From the NCBI GenBank assembly GCA_037440385.1, contig JBBIUI010000006.1, forward strand, positions 1 through 42,760: 42,760 nucleotides of DNA. The letters run 5' to 3'. Below the pieces are notes generated by a model. The model was not told where the DNA came from. It was given only the letters and a program-made list of their open reading frames with translations, and did not search any database. A program made the position numbers and the translations under genes. The stretch's first letter is position 1; each line of letters begins with the position of its first letter. Positions 1 to 7,086 of this stretch are shown in pieces. The stretch is from CG2-30-68-42 sp037440385. Its GTDB lineage: Bacteria > Pseudomonadota > Gammaproteobacteria > Burkholderiales > Rhodocyclaceae.

Positions 1-341
1 GTCCGGAATCGTACGCAGCGACCCATGAGCTGTGCGGCCCGAACGTTTATTCGCTGCGGCAGCTCGTCGAGACGGTCGGCGCGCTGACCGGCCATCGCCG
101 ACCGGTCGTCGGACTGCCGGGCGGACTGTCGTGGCTGCAGGCTGCGGTGCTCGAACGTCTGCCGGGGCGGCTGATGACTCGCGACAATGTCGCCTCGATG
201 CAGGTCGATTCGGTGTGCGGCGGTTGCGCGCTGCCCTTCGGCAGGACGCCTGCGGCGCTCGAGCAGATGGCGTCGTCATGGCTTGCGCCGGTGCCGCGCG
301 ACGCCCGTTTCGATGCGTTTCGCGCCAGGGCGCGGCGCTAG
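1..341 (+). CDS. NAD-dependent epimerase, complex I NDUFA9-like (C-terminal part)
   Basis: The reading frame is open from base 3 to a TAG at 339-341, so only the last 112 residues are visible; the start lies outside the window. The visible tail has the pattern I know from the C-terminus of atypical short-chain dehydrogenases of the NDUFA9-like family: a GPNVYSLRQLV segment, then RPVVGLP, a LERLPGRLMTRDN stretch and a VDSVC motif. Family members bind NAD(P) in an N-terminal Rossmann fold, which cannot be checked here. In betaproteobacteria this gene often lies directly upstream of cca, as here (9 nt apart), which supports the call. The substrate is unknown. Confidence 0.75.
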   Translation, partial: PESYAATHELCGPNVYSLRQLVETVGALTGHRRPVVGLPGGLSWLQAAVLERLPGRLMTRDNVASMQVDSVCGGCALPFGRTPAALEQMASSWLAPVPRDARFDAFRARARR

Positions 342-350
342 CGCGATCGA

Positions 351-1676
351 ATGCGGATCTACGAGGTCGGCGGGGCGGTGCGCGACGAGCTGCTCGGGCT
401 GCCGGTGCGCGACCGCGATTACGTCGTCGTGGGCGCATCGCCCGAACGCATGACGGCGCTGGGCTACCGGCCGGTCGGCCGGGATTTCCCGGTGTTCCTG
501 CATCCGGTGACGCACGAGGAATACGCGCTCGCGCGCACCGAGCGCAAGACCGCGCCGGGGTACCGGGGCTTCGTCTTCCATGCGGACGCGGACGTGACGA
601 TCGAGCAGGATCTCGCGCGCCGCGACCTGACGATCAACGCGATCGCCAGGGCGGACGACGGCACGCTGGTCGATCCCTACGGCGGGGCGCGCGACCTCGC
701 GGCGCGGGTGCTGCGCCATGTCGGACCGGCCTTCGCCGAGGATCCGGTGCGCATCCTGCGGGTCGCGCGCTTCGCCGCGCGCTACACGGATTTCTCGATC
801 GCCGAGCAGACCCTCGAGCTGATGCGGCGCATGGTCGAGGCCGGCGAGGCGGACCATCTCGTCGCCGAGCGCGTCTGGCAGGAACTCGCGAGCGGGCTGA
901 TGGAGCCTCGGCCCTCGCGCATGATCGAGGCCGGCGAGGCGGACCATCTCGTCGCCGAGCGCGTCTGGCAGGAACTCGCGAGCGGGCTGATGGAGCCTCG
1001 GCCCTCGCGCATGATCGAGACGCTGCGCGCATGCGGCGCGGCGGCGCGCGTGCTGCCGGAAATCGATCGGCTGTTCGGCGTGCCGCAGCCGCAGCGGCAT
1101 CATCCGGAGATCGACACTGGTGCGCATGTACTGCTCGCGATCGATTGCGCGGCGGCGCATGCGCAGCCCCTGCCGGTGCGCTTCGCGGTGCTCGTCCATG
1201 ATCTCGGAAAGGCGCTCACCCCGCCCTCGCTGTGGCCGCATCATCCGGGACACGAGCGCCGCGGCGTGGCGGCGGTGCTGGGACTGTGCGCGCGGCTGCG
1301 GGTGCCGGCCGAATGCAGGGATCTCGCCGTGCTGGCCGCGCGCGAGCACACGCTGATCCACTGCGCCGAACGGTTGCGGCCGGCGACGCTGGTGACGTTG
1401 ATCGAGCGTTGCGACGCCGTGCGCCGGCCGCAGCGTTTCGCGCAATTGCTGGCCGCCTGCCGCTGCGATTTCCTCGGCCGCGCGGGAAAAGAGGACAGAC
1501 CCTACCCGGCGCAGGCACTGGCCGCGGCGGCATTGGCCGCGGTGCGCGAAGTCGATGCGGGCGCGATCGCGGCGGCATGCGCCGATCGCACGGGAATCGC
1601 CGCCCGCATCCATCAGGCGCGCGTCGCGGCGGTCAAGGCGAAGTGGGCGACGGGCGCTGCGCCCGCGACGCTATAG
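351..1676 (+). CDS. cca: Multifunctional CCA tRNA nucleotidyltransferase with an internal 30-residue duplication
   Basis: Adds or repairs the 3'-CCA end of tRNAs in the cytoplasm from CTP and ATP. The 441-residue product starts with the class II nucleotidyltransferase fold: GGAVRDELLG at residues 7-16, the catalytic DRD at 21-23, RRDLTINA at 90-97 and an ARFAAR segment near 139. A C-terminal HD phosphohydrolase domain follows (HHPEIDTGAH, then HDLGK), as in the bacterial multifunctional type. Residues 161-190 are repeated almost exactly as 191-220, in the region joining the catalytic head to the HD domain. Without the extra copy the protein would be 411 residues, close to the E. coli enzyme. 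Whether the enlarged protein is active is unknown. The 3' end overlaps the convergent DUF2905 gene by 6 nt. Confidence 0.95.
   Translation: MRIYEVGGAVRDELLGLPVRDRDYVVVGASPERMTALGYRPVGRDFPVFLHPVTHEEYALARTERKTAPGYRGFVFHADADVTIEQDLARRDLTINAIARADDGTLVDPYGGARDLAARVLRHVGPAFAEDPVRILRVARFAARYTDFSIAEQTLELMRRMVEAGEADHLVAERVWQELASGLMEPRPSRMIEAGEADHLVAERVWQELASGLMEPRPSRMIETLRACGAAARVLPEIDRLFGVPQPQRHHPEIDTGAHVLLAIDCAAAHAQPLPVRFAVLVHDLGKALTPPSLWPHHPGHERRGVAAVLGLCARLRVPAECRDLAVLAAREHTLIHCAERLRPATLVTLIERCDAVRRPQRFAQLLAACRCDFLGRAGKEDRPYPAQALAAAALAAVREVDAGAIAAACADRTGIAARIHQARVAAVKAKWATGAAPATL
831..1010 (+). repeat. 90-bp in-frame tandem duplication inside cca
   Basis: Two adjacent 90-bp units, 831-920 and 921-1010, differ at one base (g at 834, a at 924). 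The identity runs on into the following sequence to about base 1019, so 835-929 and 925-1019 are identical over 95 bases by eye. It encodes MVEAGEADHLVAERVWQELA and ten further residues twice. Ninety bases keep the frame. The near-identity points to a very recent event or an assembly artefact. Confidence 0.97.
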
Positions 1677-1868
1677 CCACCGGAACAGCGCGGTCGCGAT
1701 GAGCGAGAGCACCAGCACGCTGCCGAACGGTAAATGGGTTTCGCGGCCCGCGATGCGCACGGTGACGTCGCCGGGAAGTCGCGTCAGGCGAAACCAGGCG
1801 CCGAGGCGCGGCATGCACACGCCCGCCAGCACGACCGTGATCGCGAGGGTCAGGAGCCATTTCATCAT
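1671..1868 (-). CDS. Small inner-membrane protein, DUF2905 family
   Basis: A 65-residue protein of unknown function. It begins MMKWLLTLAITVVLAGVCMP, a first membrane helix, has the family's central RLPGDVTVRIAGRE segment, and ends in a second hydrophobic segment (FGSVLVLSLIATALFRWL). The length, two-helix layout and LPGD core match DUF2905 proteins as I remember them. Two adjacent ATG codons (1866-1868 and 1863-1865) could each be the start and neither has a strong Shine-Dalgarno. The stop overlaps the end of cca, so the two genes converge. Confidence 0.75.
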   Translation of the reverse strand: MMKWLLTLAITVVLAGVCMPRLGAWFRLTRLPGDVTVRIAGRETHLPFGSVLVLSLIATALFRWL

Positions 1869-1973
1869 CGGGTCGTCATGCCTGCGATCGGGGTCGTGCC
1901 GCGCGGGGGTCCAGTGTACGGCAATCGCGTGGCCGGTGTCCCGCCGTGCGTACCGCCGCGCCGGGGGACGGCA

Positions 1974-2783
1974 TTGAGCCGGCCGCACGAGGCCGGTCTC
2001 GAAGTCCTGTCGCGGCAGCCCGACGGGCCCGCGCATGCGACGCCGCTGTTGTTCGTGCATGGCGCCTATGCCGCGGCGTGGTGCTGGGACGAGCATTTCC
2101 TGCCCTACTTCGCGCGCTCGGGCTACGCGTCGCATGCGGTCTCGCTCAGCGGGCATGGCCGCAGCCGCGGCAGGCAGCGGCTGGATACGCTGAGCATCGC
2201 GGATTACGTCTCGGACGTGCGCGAAGCGGTCGAGGCGCTCTCGCGGCCGCCGGTGCTCATCGGTCATTCGATGGGCGGCATGGTGATCCAGAAATTTCTG
2301 GAGCAACCCCGGTGCGAGGTGGCCGCGGCGGTGCTGATGGCGTCGGTTCCGCCGCAGGGGCTGTGGAGCTCGGCCTTCGGGCTCGCGCTCGGGAAGCCCG
2401 GCCTGATGCGCGATCTGAACCATCTGCTCGGCGGCGGGCGCGTCGCGCTGGAGTCGCTGCGCTCGGCGATGTTCTCGCAGCCGATCGATGCGCAGCGGCT
2501 GCGCGAATACTACCGCCGCATGCAGCCGGAATCCTATCGCGCGATCTGGGACATGACGCTGTTCGATCTGCCGCGGCCGCGCGAGATGCATCGGCCGCCG
2601 ATGCTCGTGCTGGGCGCCGAGCACGATCCGTTGATCCCCGCCGCGCTGGTGAAGATGACCGCAGCGACCTATGGTGTCGAGGCCGAAATCTTCCCCGGCA
2701 TGGGGCACGGCATGATGCTCGAGCGCGACTGGGAGGCGGTCGCCCGGCGCATCGTCTGCTGGCTGGACGCGCTCGGCCTGTGA
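1974..2783 (+). CDS. Alpha/beta-fold hydrolase
   Basis: A 269-residue protein of the alpha/beta hydrolase superfamily. It shows the oxyanion region LLFVHGAYAAAWCW, the nucleophile elbow GHSMGG (Ser in GxSxG), an acid-loop candidate in LGAEHDPLIP and the catalytic His in GMGHGMMLE. The substrate cannot be deduced; esters, lactones or haloperoxidase-like activity are all possible. I place the start at TTG 1974 because a GGGGGA run lies 5 nt upstream and the fold starts soon after. The frame is open further upstream to ATG 1734, but that part looks like antisense of the DUF2905 gene. No signal peptide, so probably cytoplasmic. Confidence 0.85.
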   Translation: MSRPHEAGLEVLSRQPDGPAHATPLLFVHGAYAAAWCWDEHFLPYFARSGYASHAVSLSGHGRSRGRQRLDTLSIADYVSDVREAVEALSRPPVLIGHSMGGMVIQKFLEQPRCEVAAAVLMASVPPQGLWSSAFGLALGKPGLMRDLNHLLGGGRVALESLRSAMFSQPIDAQRLREYYRRMQPESYRAIWDMTLFDLPRPREMHRPPMLVLGAEHDPLIPAALVKMTAATYGVEAEIFPGMGHGMMLERDWEAVARRIVCWLDALGL

Positions 2784-2971
2784 AGCGCCGCGGGATCGCG
2801 CGGTGATCGCGCCGTGAACTGCTTCCTCGTCGTGCGTGGCGCATTCCCCGATCATTGCGGTCGTGGCGGTGCGCGAGTTCCGGTCAACCCGCCACACCGG
2901 TGAGGCGTTCAATTGTTTGATTGTCCCGTCGTTAATGGGGTCAGGTTCCTGTCAGGCGAGGGAGATCGGCG

Positions 2972-3172
2972 ATGGTGATCGTGATGGACACGAGTGACGG
3001 CAGGCGGCTGGACGAGTTCGGTTCCTACGAGGACGAGGTGATGTGCGCGAGCTGGCTGCCGCAGCCCGGTCTCGGACTGCAGCCGGCCGTGCCGGCGCGT
3101 TCGCGTGTGGAAGACCCGTCCGAAGCGGACGCCGAAGACTTCCTGCGCCGCGTGTATCTGTCTCAGGAGTAG
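2972..3172 (+). CDS. Small hypothetical protein, 66 residues
   Basis: Not recognised as a named family. The product is acidic, with no membrane segment or signal peptide. It has an N-terminal LDEFGSYEDEV stretch, a middle rich in Pro and Val, and an acidic C-terminus, DAEDFLRRVYLSQE, that should form an amphipathic helix. A GAGGGAG sequence lies at a suitable distance before the ATG. It sits upstream of the thioesterase gene on the same strand, 53 bp away. The purine-rich ribosome site and ordered C-terminus favour a real gene, but the short length keeps this tentative. Confidence 0.55.
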   Translation: MVIVMDTSDGRRLDEFGSYEDEVMCASWLPQPGLGLQPAVPARSRVEDPSEADAEDFLRRVYLSQE

Positions 3173-3225
3173 CGCCGCTCTGCTATCATCGGCGCCCATT
3201 CCGGACGCATCCGGGGGGCGCTCGA

Positions 3226-3663
3226 TTGACCAACATCCTCAACACGCGGGCCGGCTACAAGCACTTCCTCGCGGTTCCGACCCGCTGGCTCGACAACGAC
3301 TGTTACGGGCACGTCAACAACGTCGTCTATTACGCCTACTTCGACACCGTCATCAACGAATACCTGATCCGCGAGGGCGGGCTCGACATCCACCGCGGTG
3401 ATGTCATCGGGGTGGCGGTCGAGACCTTCTGCCGGTTCCACCGATCGCTGTCCTTCCCCGAGGTGGTCGACGCCGGGCTGCGGGTCGGGCACCTCGGAAA
3501 CTCCTCGGTGCGCTACGAGATCGGACTGTTCCGCAAGGACGAGATCAAGCCGGCCGCCACCGGGCACTTCGTCCATGTGTTCGTCGAGCGTGCGGGCCAG
3601 AAGCCGGTCGCGATTCCACAGGCGCTCAGAGACTGCCTGGAGCGGCTCGTGTTGCGCGGCTGA
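3226..3663 (+). CDS. Acyl-CoA thioesterase, 4HBT hotdog family
   Basis: A 145-residue single hotdog-fold protein expected to hydrolyse acyl-CoA or acyl-ACP thioesters in the cytoplasm. The N-terminal signature TRWLDNDCYGHVNNVVYY is the 4-hydroxybenzoyl-CoA thioesterase pattern, with the Asp in DNDCYGHVNN as the likely catalytic residue. The central VETFCRFHRSLSFPEVVDAG and C-terminal ATGHFVHVFVER strands also match. The start is TTG 3226, with GGGGGG about 6 nt upstream; there is no ATG or GTG nearer the hotdog core. The exact acyl substrate is unknown. Confidence 0.88.
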   Translation: MTNILNTRAGYKHFLAVPTRWLDNDCYGHVNNVVYYAYFDTVINEYLIREGGLDIHRGDVIGVAVETFCRFHRSLSFPEVVDAGLRVGHLGNSSVRYEIGLFRKDEIKPAATGHFVHVFVERAGQKPVAIPQALRDCLERLVLRG

Positions 3664-3682
3664 GCGTGCGCTCGGAAGCCGT

Positions 3683-3829
3683 GAATCGTTCTACTGCGCG
3701 GGCCGCTGGCGTCGTCGCGCGGCGCCCGGGCCCGGCCTGTCCGCTCTCGACCGGTCTCGGGGTCTCGGCCCTGCGCTGCGTGCGTCCGGCGAGCGGCCCG
3801 CTCGCGACGAAATCGTCTCGGCTTGTCAG
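3683..3829 (+). repeat. Dispersed intergenic repeat, copy A
   Basis: This 147-bp stretch aligns with 27160-27296 on the same strand. My hand alignment gives 122 identities in 137 aligned bases plus a 2-nt and an 8-nt length difference. The 8-nt difference is a doubled GGTCTCGG here. It starts GAATCGTTCTACTGCGCGGG and ends CGGCTTGTCAG. Near-terminal arms 3698-3710 and 3789-3801 are inverted repeats with one mismatch. The last bases overlap the stop codon of the minus-strand cytochrome c4 gene. The two length differences sum to 10, so no reading frame is kept through both copies, which argues against coding. Confidence 0.85.
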
Positions 3830-4476
3830 CGCTGCAGCGTCGCGACGTATTCGGCGACCGCCGCCATCTCCTCTTCGGTCAGGCGCGACGCGATCTCGCC
3901 CATGATCCGGCCGACGTCGTTCGTGCGTTGCGCGGACCGGTAGGCCTTGAGCTGCCGCAGGACATAGGCCGCGTGCTGGCTGCCGATCGCCGGTGCGATC
4001 ACCGCCATCGGTGCCGCCATCATCTTCGCCACGTTGCCGTTGCCGGCGCCGTTCGGGGAATGACAACCCTTGCACGCGATGACCGCCGGGCGGTGTCTGC
4101 CGACCTCGTAGATCTGCCTTCCCAGCGCCATCGATGCCGGCGTGCCGGCCGCTGGCTGCGGTTTCCCGGTCGCGAAGTAGGCCGCGATGTCCTCGATGTC
4201 CTTCGCGCCCAGCGGTTGCGCCATCGGACTCATGACCTGGTTGACGCGCCGCCCCGACTTGAAGTCCCCGAGCTGCTTGACGATGTAAGCGGGATTCTGG
4301 CCGGCGAGCTTCGGCCATTCGGCCGATACGCTGTTGCCGTCCGGACCGTGGCAGGCCATGCATGCCGCGGCCTTCGCCTTGCCGGCCGACGGATCTCCTG
4401 CGGCCGCGACCGGAAAGGCGGCGGCGAGTAACGCGATGCACAATGCGGATCGGGCGATGCGAACGTGGCTGATCAA
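3826..4476 (-). CDS. Diheme cytochrome c4
   Basis: A 216-residue periplasmic electron carrier. An N-terminal signal peptide (hydrophobic ALCIALLAAAFPVAAA) is followed by two homologous c-type domains with heme sites CMACH at 39-43 and CKGCH at 135-139. Met ligand candidates are in MSPM near residue 83 and RIMGEIA in the second half. This is the cytochrome c4 layout; such proteins donate electrons to terminal oxidases, in keeping with the divergent cytochrome oxidase operon 267 bp away. I choose TTG 4476 as the start because GGAGG lies 5 nt upstream. A GTG at 4488 would place the ribosome site inside the gene. The stop lies in the dispersed repeat. Confidence 0.9.
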   Translation of the reverse strand: MISHVRIARSALCIALLAAAFPVAAAGDPSAGKAKAAACMACHGPDGNSVSAEWPKLAGQNPAYIVKQLGDFKSGRRVNQVMSPMAQPLGAKDIEDIAAYFATGKPQPAAGTPASMALGRQIYEVGRHRPAVIACKGCHSPNGAGNGNVAKMMAAPMAVIAPAIGSQHAAYVLRQLKAYRSAQRTNDVGRIMGEIASRLTEEEMAAVAEYVATLQR

Positions 4477-4618
4477 GGTGTCCTCCACTGGTTGGAATGA
4501 TGCATCCGTGAGCCGCTGTCACGTCATCCAAGGAAACGCCGAACGAGTCCCCTCTCCATCGTCGCGAGCGCCGCGAAGCGGACGATCGTTCGATAATCCA
4601 CCATCGATAGTCTACTAC

Positions 4619-4647
4619 TTGACGTCGCAGTATATCGCAGTTAATGT
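4619..4647 (+). promoter_or_regulatory. Putative sigma-70 promoter for the cytochrome oxidase operon
   Basis: TTGACG at 4619-4624 and TAATGT at 4642-4647 are separated by 17 bp, in an AT-rich island within otherwise GC-rich sequence. It lies 96 bp upstream of coxC, on the coxC side of the region shared with cytochrome c4. The -35 matches the consensus well, the -10 only at its key positions. No transcript evidence is available. Confidence 0.5.
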
Positions 4648-4743
4648 AACGGCCGGTCGGTCGCGACCAGGCGACCAAACCTTGCAGAATCGTGATCCCG
4701 CGTCTGGCGGGCGACGCGATCGATCAGTGGAGGAGGATCCGGA

Positions 4744-5502
4744 ATGTCGGAGCATAGCGTGTCGGTCGACCATGCGCCGCACTGGGAGACCAGCCCCTGG
4801 CCCCTGGTGCTGGCGGTGGGCATCCTGTTCCTGGTTCCTTTCTCGTTCGTTTTCAACTTCGCGTATCACCAGCCCCTGTTCGCGTTGCTGTGCCTGGGCA
4901 TAGGCGCGCCGCTCACCGTCGCCGGCGTCTCGGGATGGGTGCACGAAGCGGTGGGCGGACATGGAGAAGGGCTCGCCTTCCCGGCGATGGGGTGGTTCAT
5001 CCTCGCCGAAGCGATGATCTTCCTGTCGATGTTCGCCAGTTACTGGTTCATGCGACTGACGGCGCCGTCCTGGCCTCCGGCGGGCACCGTGGAGCTGCCG
5101 ACGGTGGTTCCGCTGGTGATGACGGCCACGCTGGTCGCGTCGAGCCTGACGATGCATCGCGGCGAGGCACTGCTGGCACGCGGCGAGCGCGGCGGCTTCA
5201 TCGGCTGGTTGCTGGTGACGATCGCGCTGGGGGCGGCATTCCTGGCGATGTCGGGGTTCGAATGGCGCCATCTGATCCAGGAAGGATTCATCCCGGCGAC
5301 CAACGCCTTCGGAACGGTTTTCTTCTCGATCACCGGGTTTCACGGTGGCCACGTCATCGTCGGGCTGGGCATCTTCCTCGCGGTCCTGATCCCGGCACTC
5401 GCGGGCAGGATCAACGACGGTTTCGTGAAAACGGCCGCGCTGTACTGGCACTTCGTCGATATCATCTGGTTCTTCGTCGTCTCGCAGGTTTATTACTGGT
5501 GA
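4744..5502 (+). CDS. coxC: Cytochrome c oxidase subunit III
   Basis: A 252-residue inner-membrane protein with about seven hydrophobic segments, the accessory subunit III of an aa3-type heme-copper oxidase. Family marks are the FILAEAMIFLSMFASYW helix with its conserved Glu, the ITGFHGGHVIVGLG helix, and the closing ALYWHFVDIIWFFVVSQVYY. A very strong GGAGGAGG precedes the ATG. It is first in an operon with sco, coxB and coxA, an unusual order because subunit III usually follows subunit I. Expression probably comes from the promoter at 4619. Confidence 0.92.
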   Translation: MSEHSVSVDHAPHWETSPWPLVLAVGILFLVPFSFVFNFAYHQPLFALLCLGIGAPLTVAGVSGWVHEAVGGHGEGLAFPAMGWFILAEAMIFLSMFASYWFMRLTAPSWPPAGTVELPTVVPLVMTATLVASSLTMHRGEALLARGERGGFIGWLLVTIALGAAFLAMSGFEWRHLIQEGFIPATNAFGTVFFSITGFHGGHVIVGLGIFLAVLIPALAGRINDGFVKTAALYWHFVDIIWFFVVSQVYYW

Positions 5503-5512
5503 CGCGCGAGCG

Positions 5513-6361
5513 ATGAGCCTGCCGCCGAAGCGCTTCGCCCATGCGCTCGCGTGGGCGCTCGCCGCGAGCTCGCCCGCCTGGGCATTGCGCGCACCGGGGA
5601 CGGTCGAATCGACGCCGGATCCCAGGATCATGCAGATCGACGAAGCGCGTTACCTCGGCGCGCCGCTACCGGGCGGCATCGAGCTGCTCGACGCGAGCGG
5701 GCGCGCATTCACGCTCGGCGAGGTGCTGGGCAAGCCCGTGATCCTGTTGCTGTCCTACTACCGATGCGACGGCTCGTGCTCGACGATGAACCGCGCGCTG
5801 TACCGGGAATTGCCGAAGGTGGAGCGGTTTCGCATCGGCCGCGACTATCGCGTGCTGACCGTCTCCTTCGACCGCAACGACACCGCGGCGCAAGCCGCCG
5901 AATTCGCGCGGCAGCTCGAACTGCCCGCGCAGATCCGGGCGGGCTGGACGCACGCCGTGGTCAGGGACCGGGAGAACGCTGCCGGCGCGATCGCCTCGAG
6001 TGTGGGGTTCCGCTATTTCTGGTCGCAGGCGGACAGGACTTTCCTGCACCCGAACGTGCTGGTCTTTCTGACTCCCGACGGGCGCGTCGCCCGCTATCTG
6101 TACGGAACGCATCTCGATGCTCGCCAGATCGGGCTCGCACTGATCGACGCGGACTGGGGCAGGATTTCGAATTCGGCCAACGTCATCGATCTAGTCACCG
6201 GAGTGTGCTTCAGCTACAACTATGCCGAAGGCAAATACCAGCCGAATTATTCGCTGCTGACCGGGGCCGGTGCGCTGCTGTTGGGCGTTTCGCTGATGGT
6301 CTCGGGATCCGTGGTGTATCGAAGCAGGCAACGGAGGATGTCGAATGTCCGGAACACTTGA
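5513..6361 (+). CDS. SCO1/SenC copper chaperone with a C-terminal membrane anchor
   Basis: SCO proteins deliver copper to, or reduce, the CuA site of cytochrome oxidase subunit II. The copper ligands are present: Cys85 and Cys89 in RCDGSC and His179 in FLHPN, within a thioredoxin-like fold. A signal peptide covers about residues 1-25. Unlike the usual N-anchored SCO, a hydrophobic segment at about 248-268 (LLTGAGALLLGVSLMVSG) followed by basic residues should anchor it from the C-terminus. The gene lies between coxC and coxB and overlaps coxB by 17 nt, so it very probably matures this oxidase. The short N-terminal leader and the ATG, 8 nt after the coxC stop, support the start. Confidence 0.9.
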   Translation: MSLPPKRFAHALAWALAASSPAWALRAPGTVESTPDPRIMQIDEARYLGAPLPGGIELLDASGRAFTLGEVLGKPVILLLSYYRCDGSCSTMNRALYRELPKVERFRIGRDYRVLTVSFDRNDTAAQAAEFARQLELPAQIRAGWTHAVVRDRENAAGAIASSVGFRYFWSQADRTFLHPNVLVFLTPDGRVARYLYGTHLDARQIGLALIDADWGRISNSANVIDLVTGVCFSYNYAEGKYQPNYSLLTGAGALLLGVSLMVSGSVVYRSRQRRMSNVRNT

Positions 6362-7085
6362 GCGGTTGCACCGGCTCGCGGGGTACGCCGCGATCGTGCC
6401 GTTTTCTTCGACCGTCTTCGGCGCGCAGCCCTTCGACGATCCGGCCAGAGGGTGGGATCGGCTCTGGTATGACGTGCTGGTCGACATCTCCGTCATCGGC
6501 ATCGCGTTCGCGCTCGTCGCCGGATACTTCGTCTGGAGGTACCGGCGGCGCGCACCCGACCAGCAGGGCAGCAGTCCGCGCCTGTCCACTGCGATGGCGG
6601 TGGGCTGGGTGGTCGTGCCGACTTTCGTGTTCATGGCGGACGACTTCTTCCTGGCCGCAAACGGCTGGAAGCTGTGGAACGATTATCGGCAGGTGCCCGC
6701 CGAACGGCTGGAGGTCAAGCTGGAAAGCGGCATGTACGCCTGGGACTACACCTACCCGAACGGTGTGAAGGTGCAGAACGAGCTTCGGGTACCCGCGGGC
6801 CGACCCGTGATGCTGCGCATGACCAGCCGGGACACCATCCACAGCCATTTCATTCCGGACTTCCGGGTCAAGGAAGACTCGATGCCGGGGCGGGTCACGT
6901 ACCTGTGGTTCTATCCGGACAAGCCCGGCGAGCACGTCGTGACCTGTGCGGAGTACTGCGGGATCATGCACTCGTACATGTCCGGCAAGATCATCGTGCT
7001 TCCGGCGGCGGAATTCGATGCCTGGTACCAGCAGCAGGCGCAGCGCATCGCCGGTTCGAACCGCACGAAAACCCCGGAGGCTTGA
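6345..7085 (+). CDS. coxB: Cytochrome c oxidase subunit II
   Basis: A 246-residue subunit carrying the CuA centre that accepts electrons from cytochrome c. Two membrane helices (about 43-63 and 84-104) precede a periplasmic cupredoxin domain. The CuA ligands are complete: His166 in DTIHSHF, then Cys201, Glu203, Cys205, His209 and Met212 in CAEYCGIMHSYM. The aromatic patch near residue 133 (AWDYTYPNG) fits the electron entry site. There is no fused cytochrome c domain, so it needs a separate donor such as the nearby cytochrome c4. GGAGG lies 8 nt before the ATG. One base separates it from coxA. Confidence 0.95.
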   Translation: MSGTLERLHRLAGYAAIVPFSSTVFGAQPFDDPARGWDRLWYDVLVDISVIGIAFALVAGYFVWRYRRRAPDQQGSSPRLSTAMAVGWVVVPTFVFMADDFFLAANGWKLWNDYRQVPAERLEVKLESGMYAWDYTYPNGVKVQNELRVPAGRPVMLRMTSRDTIHSHFIPDFRVKEDSMPGRVTYLWFYPDKPGEHVVTCAEYCGIMHSYMSGKIIVLPAAEFDAWYQQQAQRIAGSNRTKTPEA

Positions 7086-7086
7086 A

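Noticed and set aside
1734..1973. N-terminal extension of the alpha/beta hydrolase to ATG 1734
   Set aside because: The extra 80 codons overlap the opposite-strand DUF2905 gene and have no hydrolase-like sequence. TTG 1974 has a good ribosome site.
3666..3905. Small plus-strand protein in the region of repeat copy A
   Set aside because: It is read from the dispersed repeat and from the antisense of cytochrome c4. The 2- and 8-nt length differences between repeat copies break the frame, so coding is unlikely.
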